64,000 nucleotides of DNA from Luteolibacter algae (GTDB taxonomy: Bacteria > Verrucomicrobiota > Verrucomicrobiia > Verrucomicrobiales > Akkermansiaceae): NCBI RefSeq assembly GCF_042683045.1, contig NZ_JBHUIT010000017.1:62001-126000 (forward strand), read 5' to 3'. The notes under the pieces are model-generated. The model made no database searches and was not told the DNA's origin. It saw only the letters and a list, made by a program, of their open reading frames with translations. A program made the position numbers and the translations under genes. This document shows positions 9,063-17,885 of the stretch, piece by piece (within the stretch, counting starts at the first letter, position 1; the number at the start of each line of letters is the position of its first letter).

Positions 9063-11273
9063 TTACAGTTCGCGCACCCAAATATTGCGGTAGCGCACCG
9101 CGTCGCCGTGGTTCTGGAGAAGAATGGGCTGTTTCTCGGGATGGGAGAGGTAGGGCAAGCGCTTGTAGTGCTGTGTTGGACCGAGGATCTCGGTGTTATT
9201 CTGGATGAGCGCACCGTTGTGGAAGACGGTGATGCGGGCCGGGCTCTTGAGTTTTTCTCCATCAAAGCGCGGGGCAGTGAAGATGATATCATAGCTCTGC
9301 CATTCTCCGGGTTTACGCGATGCATTCACAAGCGGAGGGCTCTGGCCGTAGATGGAGCCTGCGATGCCATCTGCGTAGATTTCATTTTCCCAGCTGTTGA
9401 ATACCTGGAGCTCATATCTCTGCATCAGGAAAATGCCGCTATTGCCGTTTGATTTTGGCTGATCCGCTGTGGGGGAGGGAGTGGCCCACTCAATGTGGAG
9501 CTGTATGTCTCCGAAGGCTTGCTTTGATTGGATGCTGCCTGTCGGAGTGATTTCCATTGCTCCGTCTTTGACTTTCCAGCGGGGTTTCTGGGCTTTTTTG
9601 AGTTTCTCATTCCACGTGCTCCACTGCGAAAGATCCGTGCCATCAAAGAGCACGATTGCATCTCCTGGAGGCATGCTGATGCTCTTGCCGGGCGAAACGA
9701 CTTTTGGCTGCGGCCGTTTCATATCGTGGACTTTCCAGCCACTGGGGAGAGGGGGAGTGGATACACCTCGTTTGAAGGCGTCGATTTCAGACTTTCTGAC
9801 GACATTGTAGCGGAGAATATCGCCCAGTAGCGGGCGACCCTCCGTATCCGCAATGTTTTTTAGCGTGATGGTGTAGAGGTAGCGTTCCTCGATATCGGTG
9901 ACGGGTAGAATGATGGAGCGGCGATCCTGACTTATGATGGGCGCGCCTGTTTCCACAGGCTTGAGATTGACCTTCGGCGAGCCGTAGTTGGCGCTGTAGT
10001 TATAGGTATGTTTTTCGATCGTTACTTGAGGAGTTTCGTCGCCTAGCGGGTGGGAAAAATGAACCTCGAAGCCGTAGGGCTTGAGATGAACATGATCGGC
10101 GATCATCATGGGCTTACCGGTAGGTGTGATGCGGAGCAGTCCCTCATTACCGGCCCAGTGGTAGTGCATTTTCCCTGCCCAGAGTGAGCCGTCCTTGCTG
10201 AAGGTAAAGCGGTTGTTTCCGTTGCTGATTCCGGATCCGGCGAGGAAAGGAATCGTGGTGCCTTGTAGAGCACCGCCGATTTTATCCGGTAGGAAACGGA
10301 TGAGGTTCGCCTGGTTCATTTCCCCGATAAGCAGTTCGCCTGCAGAGAGCCCGAAGTTGACTGGTGGAACGACAGGTTGTGTCGGGGAGTTGGCCAGTTC
10401 GCCCTGTGGAAAAAGTCCTGCGGCGGGGGTGCGCATGGCATCGAGTTCCTCGACGGGGATTTCCAATGGATTCCGAGTCCAGCCGGGTTTCCATACGAGG
10501 GAAGCCGGGTGACCGTAGAATTTGTCTTTTTCGACATGGAAGAGCTTGGAGGTGCCTAGCCAATCGCCCTGGTTGTCAGTAATCCAGAGGCGGTCGTTGT
10601 GATCGATGCAGAGTCCGTTGGGTGAGCGGAAGCCATAGGCGAAGACTTCGCTTTTTCCCTCCGGAGTGATTTTTAGGACGCAGCCGCGGTAGGGAACACG
10701 GGAAAACATGCGGCCAGCCTGACCTTTGATTTTCTCCCATTCCTTCTGATTACGCCATGTCTTGAGCGTAGCTTCATCCATGCCGATGGGCGACAGCGGT
10801 CCGCGGTAGTGATCGAAAATACCGCGGAAATTCGATGCTACATTCAGGGAAACGTAGTAATTCCCTTCGGCATCGCGGGCGGGGCCGTAGGCAAATTCAT
10901 GGTAGTTCCCGGAGACTCCGAAGTCATTGGAAATGCAGCGATAGGAGTCGGCTAGACCGTCTCCATCCGTGTCGGAGAGTTGGGTCAGTTCGCACCACTG
11001 CATCACGGTGACGGAACCATCATCGTTACCGACGATTCCAAGGGGTTCGTGGAGTCCGACAGCGAAAGGAGTCCACGTCTTCTTCTCCGGTTGGTAAAAC
11101 ATCACCTCGCCGCTGTGAAAGCAGGCGGCGATTCGGCCGTCTGGCATGGTGGCGAGGCCGCCGAATTCCGGACTGACAGTTTTGGGGAGCTCGATCTGCT
11201 CGAGCTTATAGTAGTCCGACCAATCGGCGCCGGCGATGAGAGGGGCGAGCAGAAGAGTGAGGAAAAATTTCAT
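9063..11273 (-). CDS. Secreted beta-propeller-DUF1080 (3-keto-glycoside hydrolase-like) protein
   Basis: Predicted 736 aa with signal peptide MKFFLTLLLAPLIAGA. Residues about 25-420 resemble the NHL/PQQ-dependent sorbosone-dehydrogenase-type propeller (DTDGDGLADS, NGLCIDHNDRLWITDNQGDW). A linker domain follows, then a C-terminal DUF1080 domain from about 545 (VLFDGTDLSQW, NSGIFLMQRYELQVFNSW, WQSYDIIFTAPRFDG). DUF1080 enzymes cleave 3-keto-glycosides and are common in Planctomycetes, Verrucomicrobia and Bacteroidetes. The gene overlaps the cytochrome gene by ATGA (11270-11273) and ends 17 bases before the Moc-like fusion. A periplasmic glycoside-opening step is plausible. The catalytic residues of the propeller were not identified. 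Confidence 0.8.
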   Translation of the reverse strand: MKFFLTLLLAPLIAGADWSDYYKLEQIELPKTVSPEFGGLATMPDGRIAACFHSGEVMFYQPEKKTWTPFAVGLHEPLGIVGNDDGSVTVMQWCELTQLSDTDGDGLADSYRCISNDFGVSGNYHEFAYGPARDAEGNYYVSLNVASNFRGIFDHYRGPLSPIGMDEATLKTWRNQKEWEKIKGQAGRMFSRVPYRGCVLKITPEGKSEVFAYGFRSPNGLCIDHNDRLWITDNQGDWLGTSKLFHVEKDKFYGHPASLVWKPGWTRNPLEIPVEELDAMRTPAAGLFPQGELANSPTQPVVPPVNFGLSAGELLIGEMNQANLIRFLPDKIGGALQGTTIPFLAGSGISNGNNRFTFSKDGSLWAGKMHYHWAGNEGLLRITPTGKPMMIADHVHLKPYGFEVHFSHPLGDETPQVTIEKHTYNYSANYGSPKVNLKPVETGAPIISQDRRSIILPVTDIEERYLYTITLKNIADTEGRPLLGDILRYNVVRKSEIDAFKRGVSTPPLPSGWKVHDMKRPQPKVVSPGKSISMPPGDAIVLFDGTDLSQWSTWNEKLKKAQKPRWKVKDGAMEITPTGSIQSKQAFGDIQLHIEWATPSPTADQPKSNGNSGIFLMQRYELQVFNSWENEIYADGIAGSIYGQSPPLVNASRKPGEWQSYDIIFTAPRFDGEKLKSPARITVFHNGALIQNNTEILGPTQHYKRLPYLSHPEKQPILLQNHGDAVRYRNIWVREL

Positions 11274-12133
11274 GGGAAGCTGAGTGTGATTGTGAATTCG
11301 CGAGCTTGCTCGGCGTGCAAGGAGAGCGTGGACGAGTCCAGGGTTCCTTTATCGGTGGAGAACGTTCCCGCACCTTGTTTGGCAAGATGGATCTGGAAGC
11401 TGGCGGGTGGGTTTGTGATTTTGAAACGGCGCAGCAGAGTCTTTGAAGCTGGCTTCCAGATGACGAGTTCTCTGATTTCCACATCGGCGATCTGATAGTG
11501 GAATTCAGGTTGCCGCTGGATCAGATTGAAGCCGTGGTAGCGCGGCCTTTTCCCAGCGGCAAACGACCAGAATACCGGGCTTGTCTCGATGTGAAACGGT
11601 GGGGCAGGGAGATCGTAAACATCACGATGTGTGACGAGTCTGGTTTGACCAGATTTCCACAAATAACGCAGGCGGCAGGCCTCGGTATCCCAGCAGGCGC
11701 TGGTTTCTCCTTCATAAATGATCGCGAAGGAGGCCGGACTGCTTTCCGGTAAAAATGCGTAGCGAACATAGGGTAGATCGCGCTTTGGCTCGGGGACTGG
11801 TTGGAACTGGTCTTTGCCTTTTTTATGCTTCACTCCCTTTGTGACTTTCAGCAAGTAGTCATGGATGTGCGCGAGATTTTCTTCGCCCATGTGGGCCATG
11901 GAAGGCATCTCGATAAGGAGCGGATTTTTCTTCCCCGGCTTAATAGCCCACTGAATGAATTCAGCTTTTTTTTCCTTGGGGTAGACTTTTGCAATATTGA
12001 CCAGTGATGGGCCCACTGATGTGAAATCCAGCTGGTGGCAGGCGATGCAGTTGGTCTGATAGGCCGCTTCGCCCGGATCCGGGTTTGCAAAGGAGAGGTA
12101 GGGGATTAGGGACAGAAGGAAGATGCGGGTCAT
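11270..12133 (-). CDS. Secreted mono-haem cytochrome c with unknown C-terminal domain, first gene of the operon
   Basis: Predicted 287 aa from MTRIFLLSLIPYLSFA, a clear signal peptide. An upstream TTG/in-frame extension to 12235 is not needed. Residues about 22-105 form a class I cytochrome c: CxxCH in TNCIACHQ, with Met ligand candidates in EMPSMAHMGEEN. The remaining 180 residues are beta-rich, contain CWDTEAC and aromatic motifs, and are not recognised. It probably takes electrons from a periplasmic sugar oxidation, perhaps by the propeller protein with which it overlaps by 4 bases. It faces the AraC regulator across a 144-bp gap that holds an inverted repeat. Confidence 0.82.
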   Translation of the reverse strand: MTRIFLLSLIPYLSFANPDPGEAAYQTNCIACHQLDFTSVGPSLVNIAKVYPKEKKAEFIQWAIKPGKKNPLLIEMPSMAHMGEENLAHIHDYLLKVTKGVKHKKGKDQFQPVPEPKRDLPYVRYAFLPESSPASFAIIYEGETSACWDTEACRLRYLWKSGQTRLVTHRDVYDLPAPPFHIETSPVFWSFAAGKRPRYHGFNLIQRQPEFHYQIADVEIRELVIWKPASKTLLRRFKITNPPASFQIHLAKQGAGTFSTDKGTLDSSTLSLHAEQAREFTITLSFP

Positions 12134-12195
12134 GGCCTTTCGAGCAAAAAGTAATAGGGCTCCAGGATGGATTTTCTGGGAGAGTAGCGGGAATT

Positions 12196-12237
12196 GATTG
12201 TTCGGGAGAATAGAAGTGATTGGGCCGGTGAACAATC
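12196..12237. promoter_or_regulatory. Inverted repeat between the AraC gene and the catabolic operon, operator candidate
   Basis: GATTGTTC (12196-12203) is repeated as its exact reverse complement GAACAATC (12230-12237), 26 bases apart, in the 144-bp divergent intergenic region. Spacing between half-site centres is 34 bp, about three helical turns. It is a reasonable binding site for the adjacent AraC-type regulator, and it lies upstream of both start codons. Binding is inference. Confidence 0.4.
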
Positions 12238-12277
12238 GTCTTGAAGTCGCATAGGGAATCGGTTGAATGGAAATGCT

Positions 12278-13120
12278 ATGTCTGCAGACGACCGAGCTAA
12301 CCTATTTTTACCCATGCCGGATCGCTCTTTCTGGCAGACGAGCGAGTTATTACCCTTGCGTTACCTAGCGTGGGGTCGACGGAATTTCCATGCGGAAAAC
12401 CTTCCTCCATGTCGCCATGAAGGCTGGGTCTGTCTATTAATCGAGGAGGGAACTCCGGAGATGATCGTTGATGGAAAAATCGTTGAGCTTGCTCGCGGTG
12501 CCTTTGTGATGATAGGTCCTGATTGCTCGTTCGGCTGGGCCCGGAAAGTAGATAATTACTGCAAATTCATTCTATGGATGTGGGATGGCCTGAAGCCCAC
12601 CACTCCGGAACCGGGTGCATATCTGATATATCGATTAACCAACAGAAGTCAGAGAGCCTTTCAGCAGATTCATGAGCAATGCCGATTGGAGATAATGGAG
12701 CCGGACGGAGCGACTGAGAAATACCTGCTAGGATGCAGGATTAGTTTTGAGGCATTGCTGTCGCGGCTTTCGCATGAGAAGGATGAAAGGGCGAGCCAAA
12801 ATATGAGGCGTTTGAATTTGGCGGATTCCTGGATACGGGAGCATCTCGACAGCCGTGAGCCAGTTGCCAGGTTGTGCGATTATTTGAACCTTTCCCAGGC
12901 CTCTCTCTATCGTCTTTTCAAGCAAGAGATAGGTGATAGTCCCGCAGGGTATTTCCGCAGGTTGAGAATGGAGTCCGGCCGGAAGTTATTACGAAGCGGG
13001 GAGCATCAGGTGAAGGAAATCGCACTTCGTCTCGGCTACTCCCAAGTCAATGATTTCAGCAGGGCATACCGTGATTTTTTTGGAAATCCGCCGAGCTTGG
13101 ACATACCGAAGAAGCGGTGA
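12278..13120 (+). CDS. AraC-family transcriptional regulator
   Basis: Predicted 280 aa from MSADDRANLFLP (a TTG at 12263 would add five residues). The N-terminal half is a cupin-like ligand-binding region. The C-terminal 100 residues contain two helix-turn-helix motifs, with RLCDYLNLSQASLYRLFKQ and the AraC signature KEIALRLGYSQVNDFSRAYRDFFG followed by PPS. It is transcribed divergently from the eight-gene operon that starts 144 bp away, so it is the likely inducer-responsive activator of that operon. Confidence 0.9.
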   Translation: MSADDRANLFLPMPDRSFWQTSELLPLRYLAWGRRNFHAENLPPCRHEGWVCLLIEEGTPEMIVDGKIVELARGAFVMIGPDCSFGWARKVDNYCKFILWMWDGLKPTTPEPGAYLIYRLTNRSQRAFQQIHEQCRLEIMEPDGATEKYLLGCRISFEALLSRLSHEKDERASQNMRRLNLADSWIREHLDSREPVARLCDYLNLSQASLYRLFKQEIGDSPAGYFRRLRMESGRKLLRSGEHQVKEIALRLGYSQVNDFSRAYRDFFGNPPSLDIPKKR

Positions 13121-13147
13121 AACATCTCGCTGCAAGGATCGACGCGC

Positions 13148-15631
13148 CTAGAAATCAAAAAGGTTCATCTGCGGGCTGTTCGCGGCAGGCATGGAGTCCT
13201 CGAGTTTGGTGGTCTTGGGTTTTGGATCCGAGAGCTGGGACTTTGCGGTTGGTTTGGCGGAGTTCATTTCCAGGTGGCTGAGGATGGATTTTGCCCGAGC
13301 CAGAACTGGCTTTGGCAGACCGGCCAGGCGGGCGACCTGTATGCCGTAGGATTTGTCCGCAGGGCCGGGAAGGATTTTATGAAGGAAGATGATCTCCTCA
13401 TTCCATTCCCGCACTGCAACGTTGCAGTTGACCACGGCTGCACGGGTATTGGCCAGATCGGTCAGCTCGTGGTAATGGGTGGCGAAAAGGGTGCGGCACT
13501 TGATGGTATCATGGAGGTGTTCCGCGACTGCCCAAGCGATGGATAGGCCATCGAAGGTAGCTGTGCCACGCCCGATTTCATCGAGAATAACAAGAGATTT
13601 TTCAGTGGCATGATTGAGAATGAGAGAGGTTTCCGACATTTCCACCATGAATGTGGATTGGCCGCGTGACAGATCATCGGAAGCTCCGACACGACAAAAA
13701 ATGCGGTCTGTGAGTCCGATGGTGGCGGAATCCGCGGGAACATAAGCACCAATCTGTGCCATGAGTGTAATGAGCGCCAATTGCCGGATGTAGGTGGATT
13801 TTCCGGCCATGTTCGGACCCGTGAGAATCTGGAGGCGGGAGCTTTCAGGAAGTAGCTCGGTATCATTCGGGACGAATTTTGTCTCCGTGAGCGTTTGTTC
13901 CAGAACCGGATGGCGGCCGTTCTCGATGATAAGTTCCGTTCCCTCGGTGAGTTTTGGCCGGGAATGACGATTCAACTGGGCGGTTTCCGCGAGCGCACAA
14001 AGCGTATCGATTTCCGCGATTGAAGCAGCCGTTTCCTTCAATTGTGCAAGGTGTGTGATGACGTGCTGCCGGAGCTCAAGAAATAGCTCGTATTCGAGCT
14101 GTTTGGAACGTTCTTCCGCGCCGAGGACCTTGTTTTCCATTTCTTTGAGCGCCGGAGTAATGTAGCGCTCGGCATTCGCCATGGTCTGTTTCCGGGTATA
14201 ATCGTCGGGAACTTTCGAGAGTTGCGCGGTGGTTACCTCAATGAAGTAGCCGAAGACGTTGTTGAACTTGATCTTCAGGGAATCGATCCCCGTGCGTTTT
14301 CTTTCATCCTCCTGGAGCCGCGCGATCCAGTCTTTGCCGCCCCGGGCAGCGCTTCGCAGCTCATCAAGCTCGGGCGAATGGCCGTCTCTGATGATATTAC
14401 CGTCTTTGATATTCGCCGGTAGCTCATCAGTCAGGGCGATCTCCAGGATATGCGCCAGATCTGGAAGTGCGTGCAGGGAGGTGAGCAAGCGGGAATGATC
14501 CGTGAGAACCGATGCAAGGTCTTCCTTTAGCGCGGGGATTTGCTGGAGTGAAACGGATAGCGACTGTAGATCCCGCGGGTTGCCGGAATTTTGCGAAAGC
14601 CTTGAGGTGGTTCTTTCAATGTCGCGGATGTTTTTCAGCGATTCGCGCGCTTTCGAGAGCAGAAAAGGCTCTGCAAGCAGAGCAGCGATAGTGTTCTGCC
14701 GGGCGGTCAAGGTCTCCAGATCACGAAGAGGATGGAGCAGCCAGCTACGAAGCAGACGACCGCCCATCGGTGTGGCCGTGCGATCCATGACGGCGAGCAA
14801 TGTGTGGCTTTTCCCCGAACGGGACTCGATAAGATCCAAATTCCGCTGTGAAGCTTGGTCAATGAGCACGTGTTTGTCGTTTTCCAGCAAGCGCGGCGGG
14901 TTCAGGTGCTCGCAGGGTCGGCGGAGCTGGTGGATGAGGTAATGCAACGCGGCGCCTGCGGCAGATGCGGCTGCGATCAGGCCGGCGCAGCCAAACCCAT
15001 CAAGGGAGTGGACATTGTAGTGTTTCTTGACCAGCTCATGGGCGTGCTCCGGCTGGAAGGTGTAACCATCATAGGGAAGTGCCGTCGGATGGTCGGCGGA
15101 AAAGTCTGAAATCTGATGGTCCGGGATGAGGAGCTCCGAGGGGGAAATTCTAGCCAGTTCATCCAGAAGCTGTGCGGACTCCGTGAACTCGGCGATGATG
15201 AATTCTCCGGTGGTATGGTCGATTGCCGCCAGACCGTGGTTTTTCCCGATTTTCGAAAGGGCGACCAGATAGTTGGGGCGTTGATCATCCAGTAGTGTGA
15301 GATCATCGATCGATCCGGCGGTGAGGATCCGTGCGATTTCCCGCTCGACGAGCTTACCGGGGACGGCTTGGGAGGTTTGTTCCGCGATCGCGACCCGCTT
15401 GCCTCCTTTCAGCAAACGGGCGATATAGTTCTGGGCCGCATGGTAGGGGACCCCGCACATGGGGGTGCCACCACGTTTGGTAAGGGCCACATTCATGATC
15501 GGGGCGGCGGTCTTCGCGTCTTCGAAAAACATCTCGTAGAAATCCCCGAGCCGGTAAAAAAGGATGATGTCGGCGGGCAGGCTTTTTCGCATAGCGAGGT
15601 ATTGGGCCATCATGGGTGTGGGAGCGGACAT
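13148..15631 (-). CDS. mutS: DNA mismatch repair protein MutS
   Basis: Predicted 827 aa, near the usual MutS1 length of about 850. The N-terminal mismatch-binding domain has the GxFYE-equivalent RLGDFYEMFFEDA (residues about 27-39). The ATPase domain has Walker A GPNMAGKSTYIRQ (about 605-617), Walker B SLVILDEIGRGT, and the conserved THYHELTDL. The C-terminus carries a short tail ending QMNLFDF, resembling a beta-clamp-binding peptide (QxxLF). It recognises mispairs and recruits MutL. It has its own locus, convergent with the AraC gene. Confidence 0.97.
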   Translation of the reverse strand: MSAPTPMMAQYLAMRKSLPADIILFYRLGDFYEMFFEDAKTAAPIMNVALTKRGGTPMCGVPYHAAQNYIARLLKGGKRVAIAEQTSQAVPGKLVEREIARILTAGSIDDLTLLDDQRPNYLVALSKIGKNHGLAAIDHTTGEFIIAEFTESAQLLDELARISPSELLIPDHQISDFSADHPTALPYDGYTFQPEHAHELVKKHYNVHSLDGFGCAGLIAAASAAGAALHYLIHQLRRPCEHLNPPRLLENDKHVLIDQASQRNLDLIESRSGKSHTLLAVMDRTATPMGGRLLRSWLLHPLRDLETLTARQNTIAALLAEPFLLSKARESLKNIRDIERTTSRLSQNSGNPRDLQSLSVSLQQIPALKEDLASVLTDHSRLLTSLHALPDLAHILEIALTDELPANIKDGNIIRDGHSPELDELRSAARGGKDWIARLQEDERKRTGIDSLKIKFNNVFGYFIEVTTAQLSKVPDDYTRKQTMANAERYITPALKEMENKVLGAEERSKQLEYELFLELRQHVITHLAQLKETAASIAEIDTLCALAETAQLNRHSRPKLTEGTELIIENGRHPVLEQTLTETKFVPNDTELLPESSRLQILTGPNMAGKSTYIRQLALITLMAQIGAYVPADSATIGLTDRIFCRVGASDDLSRGQSTFMVEMSETSLILNHATEKSLVILDEIGRGTATFDGLSIAWAVAEHLHDTIKCRTLFATHYHELTDLANTRAAVVNCNVAVREWNEEIIFLHKILPGPADKSYGIQVARLAGLPKPVLARAKSILSHLEMNSAKPTAKSQLSDPKPKTTKLEDSMPAANSPQMNLFDF

Positions 15632-15761
15632 GGGCGTATGATGAACGATGGCGGAGGCTTGGCTAGTTTTTCAATGCCCGGATTTCACGAAATGGATGCG
15701 TGTTTAGCCGCCGGAGGAGGATTGGAGTTGTGATTTCCGCCGGGAAATTGAGGATGGAGCC

Positions 15762-16385
15762 GTGAAGGATCAAAGGAAGGTGAGTGAGGTAGTATTTGCG
15801 GGGATCGATTTTGAAGGGGCGGGGGCGCAGCGGGGGCAGGAGGACTGGCCGGTGCAGATCGGAATGGGGACGTGGTCCCTCAAGGATGGCTTTGATAATT
15901 TCTTTGTCTCTTATCTGGAGAAAGAGGGACAGGTCGATTGGTATGCGAAGAAAATCCATGGTATAGACGAAGGTAAGCTGGAGGGGGCGCCGAGCCTGCT
16001 TTCGCTATGGCCGGAAGTGAATGGACGCCTGGGTGAAGGGGCGGTGCCCGTTGCGCACGCGAAGGGAACTGAGAAGCGCTTCCTGCGGGTTTTTCCCGGA
16101 AATCCATTTGATCCGTGGGTAGATACCTTGCTTCTCTCCCGGGCTGCGATGCCAGACCAGAGAAAACATTCACTTGGGGTGCTTTGCGAGGAACTGGGTG
16201 TGGCGGACAAGGTCCGTGAGCTGGTTCCAGGCAGAGACTGGCATGACGCGCTTTTTGATGCCGTTGCGAGCCTGGTGTTGCTTGAATGGATGGTGAAAAG
16301 ATACGGTCTGCAGGAATTGCCACTCTGGGCGTTGGTCGTTCCGAATACCGGGGCTTGGTCGCGACTGCGGAAGGCGATGAGCTAG
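15762..16385 (+). CDS. DEDD-type 3'-5' exonuclease-like protein
   Basis: Predicted 207 aa from a GTG start (15762); no in-frame ATG lies nearby upstream. Motif Exo I is visible as GIDFEGAG (Asp-x-Glu, residues about 11-18). A middle Asp occurs in PWVDTLLLS, and motif Exo III as DWHDALFDA with catalytic His/Asp (about 172-180). This is the RNase T/DnaQ epsilon-like fold. The partner polymerase is not adjacent. Two genes follow on the same strand (gap 29 bases, then an overlap), so it is probably the lead gene of a three-gene operon. Confidence 0.75.
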   Translation: MKDQRKVSEVVFAGIDFEGAGAQRGQEDWPVQIGMGTWSLKDGFDNFFVSYLEKEGQVDWYAKKIHGIDEGKLEGAPSLLSLWPEVNGRLGEGAVPVAHAKGTEKRFLRVFPGNPFDPWVDTLLLSRAAMPDQRKHSLGVLCEELGVADKVRELVPGRDWHDALFDAVASLVLLEWMVKRYGLQELPLWALVVPNTGAWSRLRKAMS

Positions 16386-16414
16386 GACGGATTTATTCAA
16401 TTTTTTCCAACACG

Positions 16415-17260
16415 ATGGCGGAGGAGAAGAAGAGTCGGCTGTTGCAGGTGATCTGCGGGATTCTGCTGATTGTGGCGATCCTGTTTATCGTTACCAGAGA
16501 GCCAAAACGCCCAGCCTACCAGCGCTGGAAAGACCAGGCGGAGCTTTTGGAGAAAGCTTCCGAGAAGTCAGCTGCGAAAGCCCGTCGGAGCTCGGACACA
16601 GAGCTGGTGCGCGGGCTTCTGAACGAAAATCTGTCCGACCGTGAGTTCGATTTTTCCGTCATTGCGGAAGCAGCATCCGGGAGAAAAGTGATCCCACTGA
16701 AATCCCGGGAATCCGGCGATCGGGTGATCGCGGCTATCTCGAAAGTGATGGATGGGTTGCTGCCGGAAATGAGCGCCAGTGGCTCACCCGTTCACGAGCT
16801 TGGAAGGATCAACGAGGGCTCGAAGTATTTTGAAAATAGCTTGTTGAAGCGCTTGGGGGAAATCGATGGAATCTCCTGCGAAATTCCCGAAACCCGTGGA
16901 GGTAGTTTGCAGCGGGCAGGCTATCCGGACCTGAAAATCACCGATAAATCCTCTGGCGAAGTCTACTATCTGGATCCAAAGCTGCTGGAAAGTGGCTCGG
17001 CCGACAGCACGTTCAGATCATTCTACTTCGCTCCAAAGAACGAGACCCTGAAGATTACCGAAGATGCGACCCATCTGCTGCTAGGCATCGAACACGATGG
17101 AAATGATGGCAGATGGCGGTTTCTCAAATGGAGATTGGTTGATCTGAGCGATTTGAAAGTTCGTTTGAAAGCGGAGTTCCATGCTTCGAACAGAGATATA
17201 TATACTCCATCATCAGTGCTTGAAATGAATGTCATCGAAAGGAAGGATGACGACAGATGA
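16415..17260 (+). CDS. Membrane-anchored PD-(D/E)xK-like protein of unknown function
   Basis: Predicted 281 aa starting MAEEKKSRLLQVICG; a longer frame to 16286 overlaps the exonuclease and is rejected. One N-terminal transmembrane helix (about 9-27) is followed by a charged segment. The C-terminal domain has PDLKI followed about 13 residues later by YYLDPKL, the spacing and residues of a PD-(D/E)xK nuclease core, preceded by a conserved-looking helix. No family name can be given. It lies between an exonuclease gene and a DtxR-type regulator with a 4-base ATGA overlap to the latter. Confidence 0.6.
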   Translation: MAEEKKSRLLQVICGILLIVAILFIVTREPKRPAYQRWKDQAELLEKASEKSAAKARRSSDTELVRGLLNENLSDREFDFSVIAEAASGRKVIPLKSRESGDRVIAAISKVMDGLLPEMSASGSPVHELGRINEGSKYFENSLLKRLGEIDGISCEIPETRGGSLQRAGYPDLKITDKSSGEVYYLDPKLLESGSADSTFRSFYFAPKNETLKITEDATHLLLGIEHDGNDGRWRFLKWRLVDLSDLKVRLKAEFHASNRDIYTPSSVLEMNVIERKDDDR

Positions 17261-17706
17261 CAAAATCTACCTCAAAGCGAACGAGTGGCTCCGTAGCCAT
17301 GGATGATTATCTGGAGCAGATTTTGCACCTCATCGAAGAAAAAGGGTATGCGCGGGCAGTGGATATTTCCACGAATCTGGGGATTTCCCAGGCAAGCGTG
17401 ACCAATATGCTGCAGAAACTGGACAACGAAGGTCTGGTGAAACACGAGAAATACCGGGGAACAGTGCTTACCGAGGATGGACTCCGTATCGCTGGCGCAA
17501 TCGTCGAGCGTCATGAAACATTGACAAGGTTTCTCCGGCTTTTCGGGCTGGATGAGGAAACGATCTACCGTGATGTGGAGGGGATGGAGCACCACGTTTC
17601 CCGGCCGACCCTGGAAGTCATCCGAGCGGTTGCCGACAGTTTGGAGAGTGATACGGATTTTCTGGCGGAGGTGAAGCGCAGGATACTTGGAGAGATGGCG
17701 AAATAG
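17257..17706 (+). CDS. DtxR/MntR-family metal-dependent repressor
   Basis: Predicted 149 aa. The winged HTH spans residues about 15-75 (AVDISTNLGISQASVTNMLQKL is the helix-turn-helix). A dimerisation/metal domain follows with LTRFL, the Glu-rich segment and EGMEHHVS, whose Glu and His residues match metal ligands in MntR. There is no C-terminal SH3-like domain, so it is MntR-length. MntR proteins repress manganese or iron transporters when the metal is bound. No transporter gene is next to it. It is translationally coupled to the preceding gene. Confidence 0.85.
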   Translation: MTKSTSKRTSGSVAMDDYLEQILHLIEEKGYARAVDISTNLGISQASVTNMLQKLDNEGLVKHEKYRGTVLTEDGLRIAGAIVERHETLTRFLRLFGLDEETIYRDVEGMEHHVSRPTLEVIRAVADSLESDTDFLAEVKRRILGEMAK

Positions 17707-17885
17707 TCCCGATGAGGTAGTTATTGGGAGATCCGCCGAAGCAGTTTTTTGTCTAAATTTATGTGACGAAAAAAGCCAATTTTTCTGAACTTATGCGTAG
17801 CATTTTTACCCGGCATGGCACAGTGTAGTAGATGGATAGAGCAGCTGTAGCTACTGTCCGATTTAACACAAACCATATAAGAACC

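Noticed and set aside
17805..17830. Sigma-54-like promoter (TGGCAC) before hpf
   Set aside because: The GC pair of the -12 element is missing at the right spacing (AGTA instead of TTGC).
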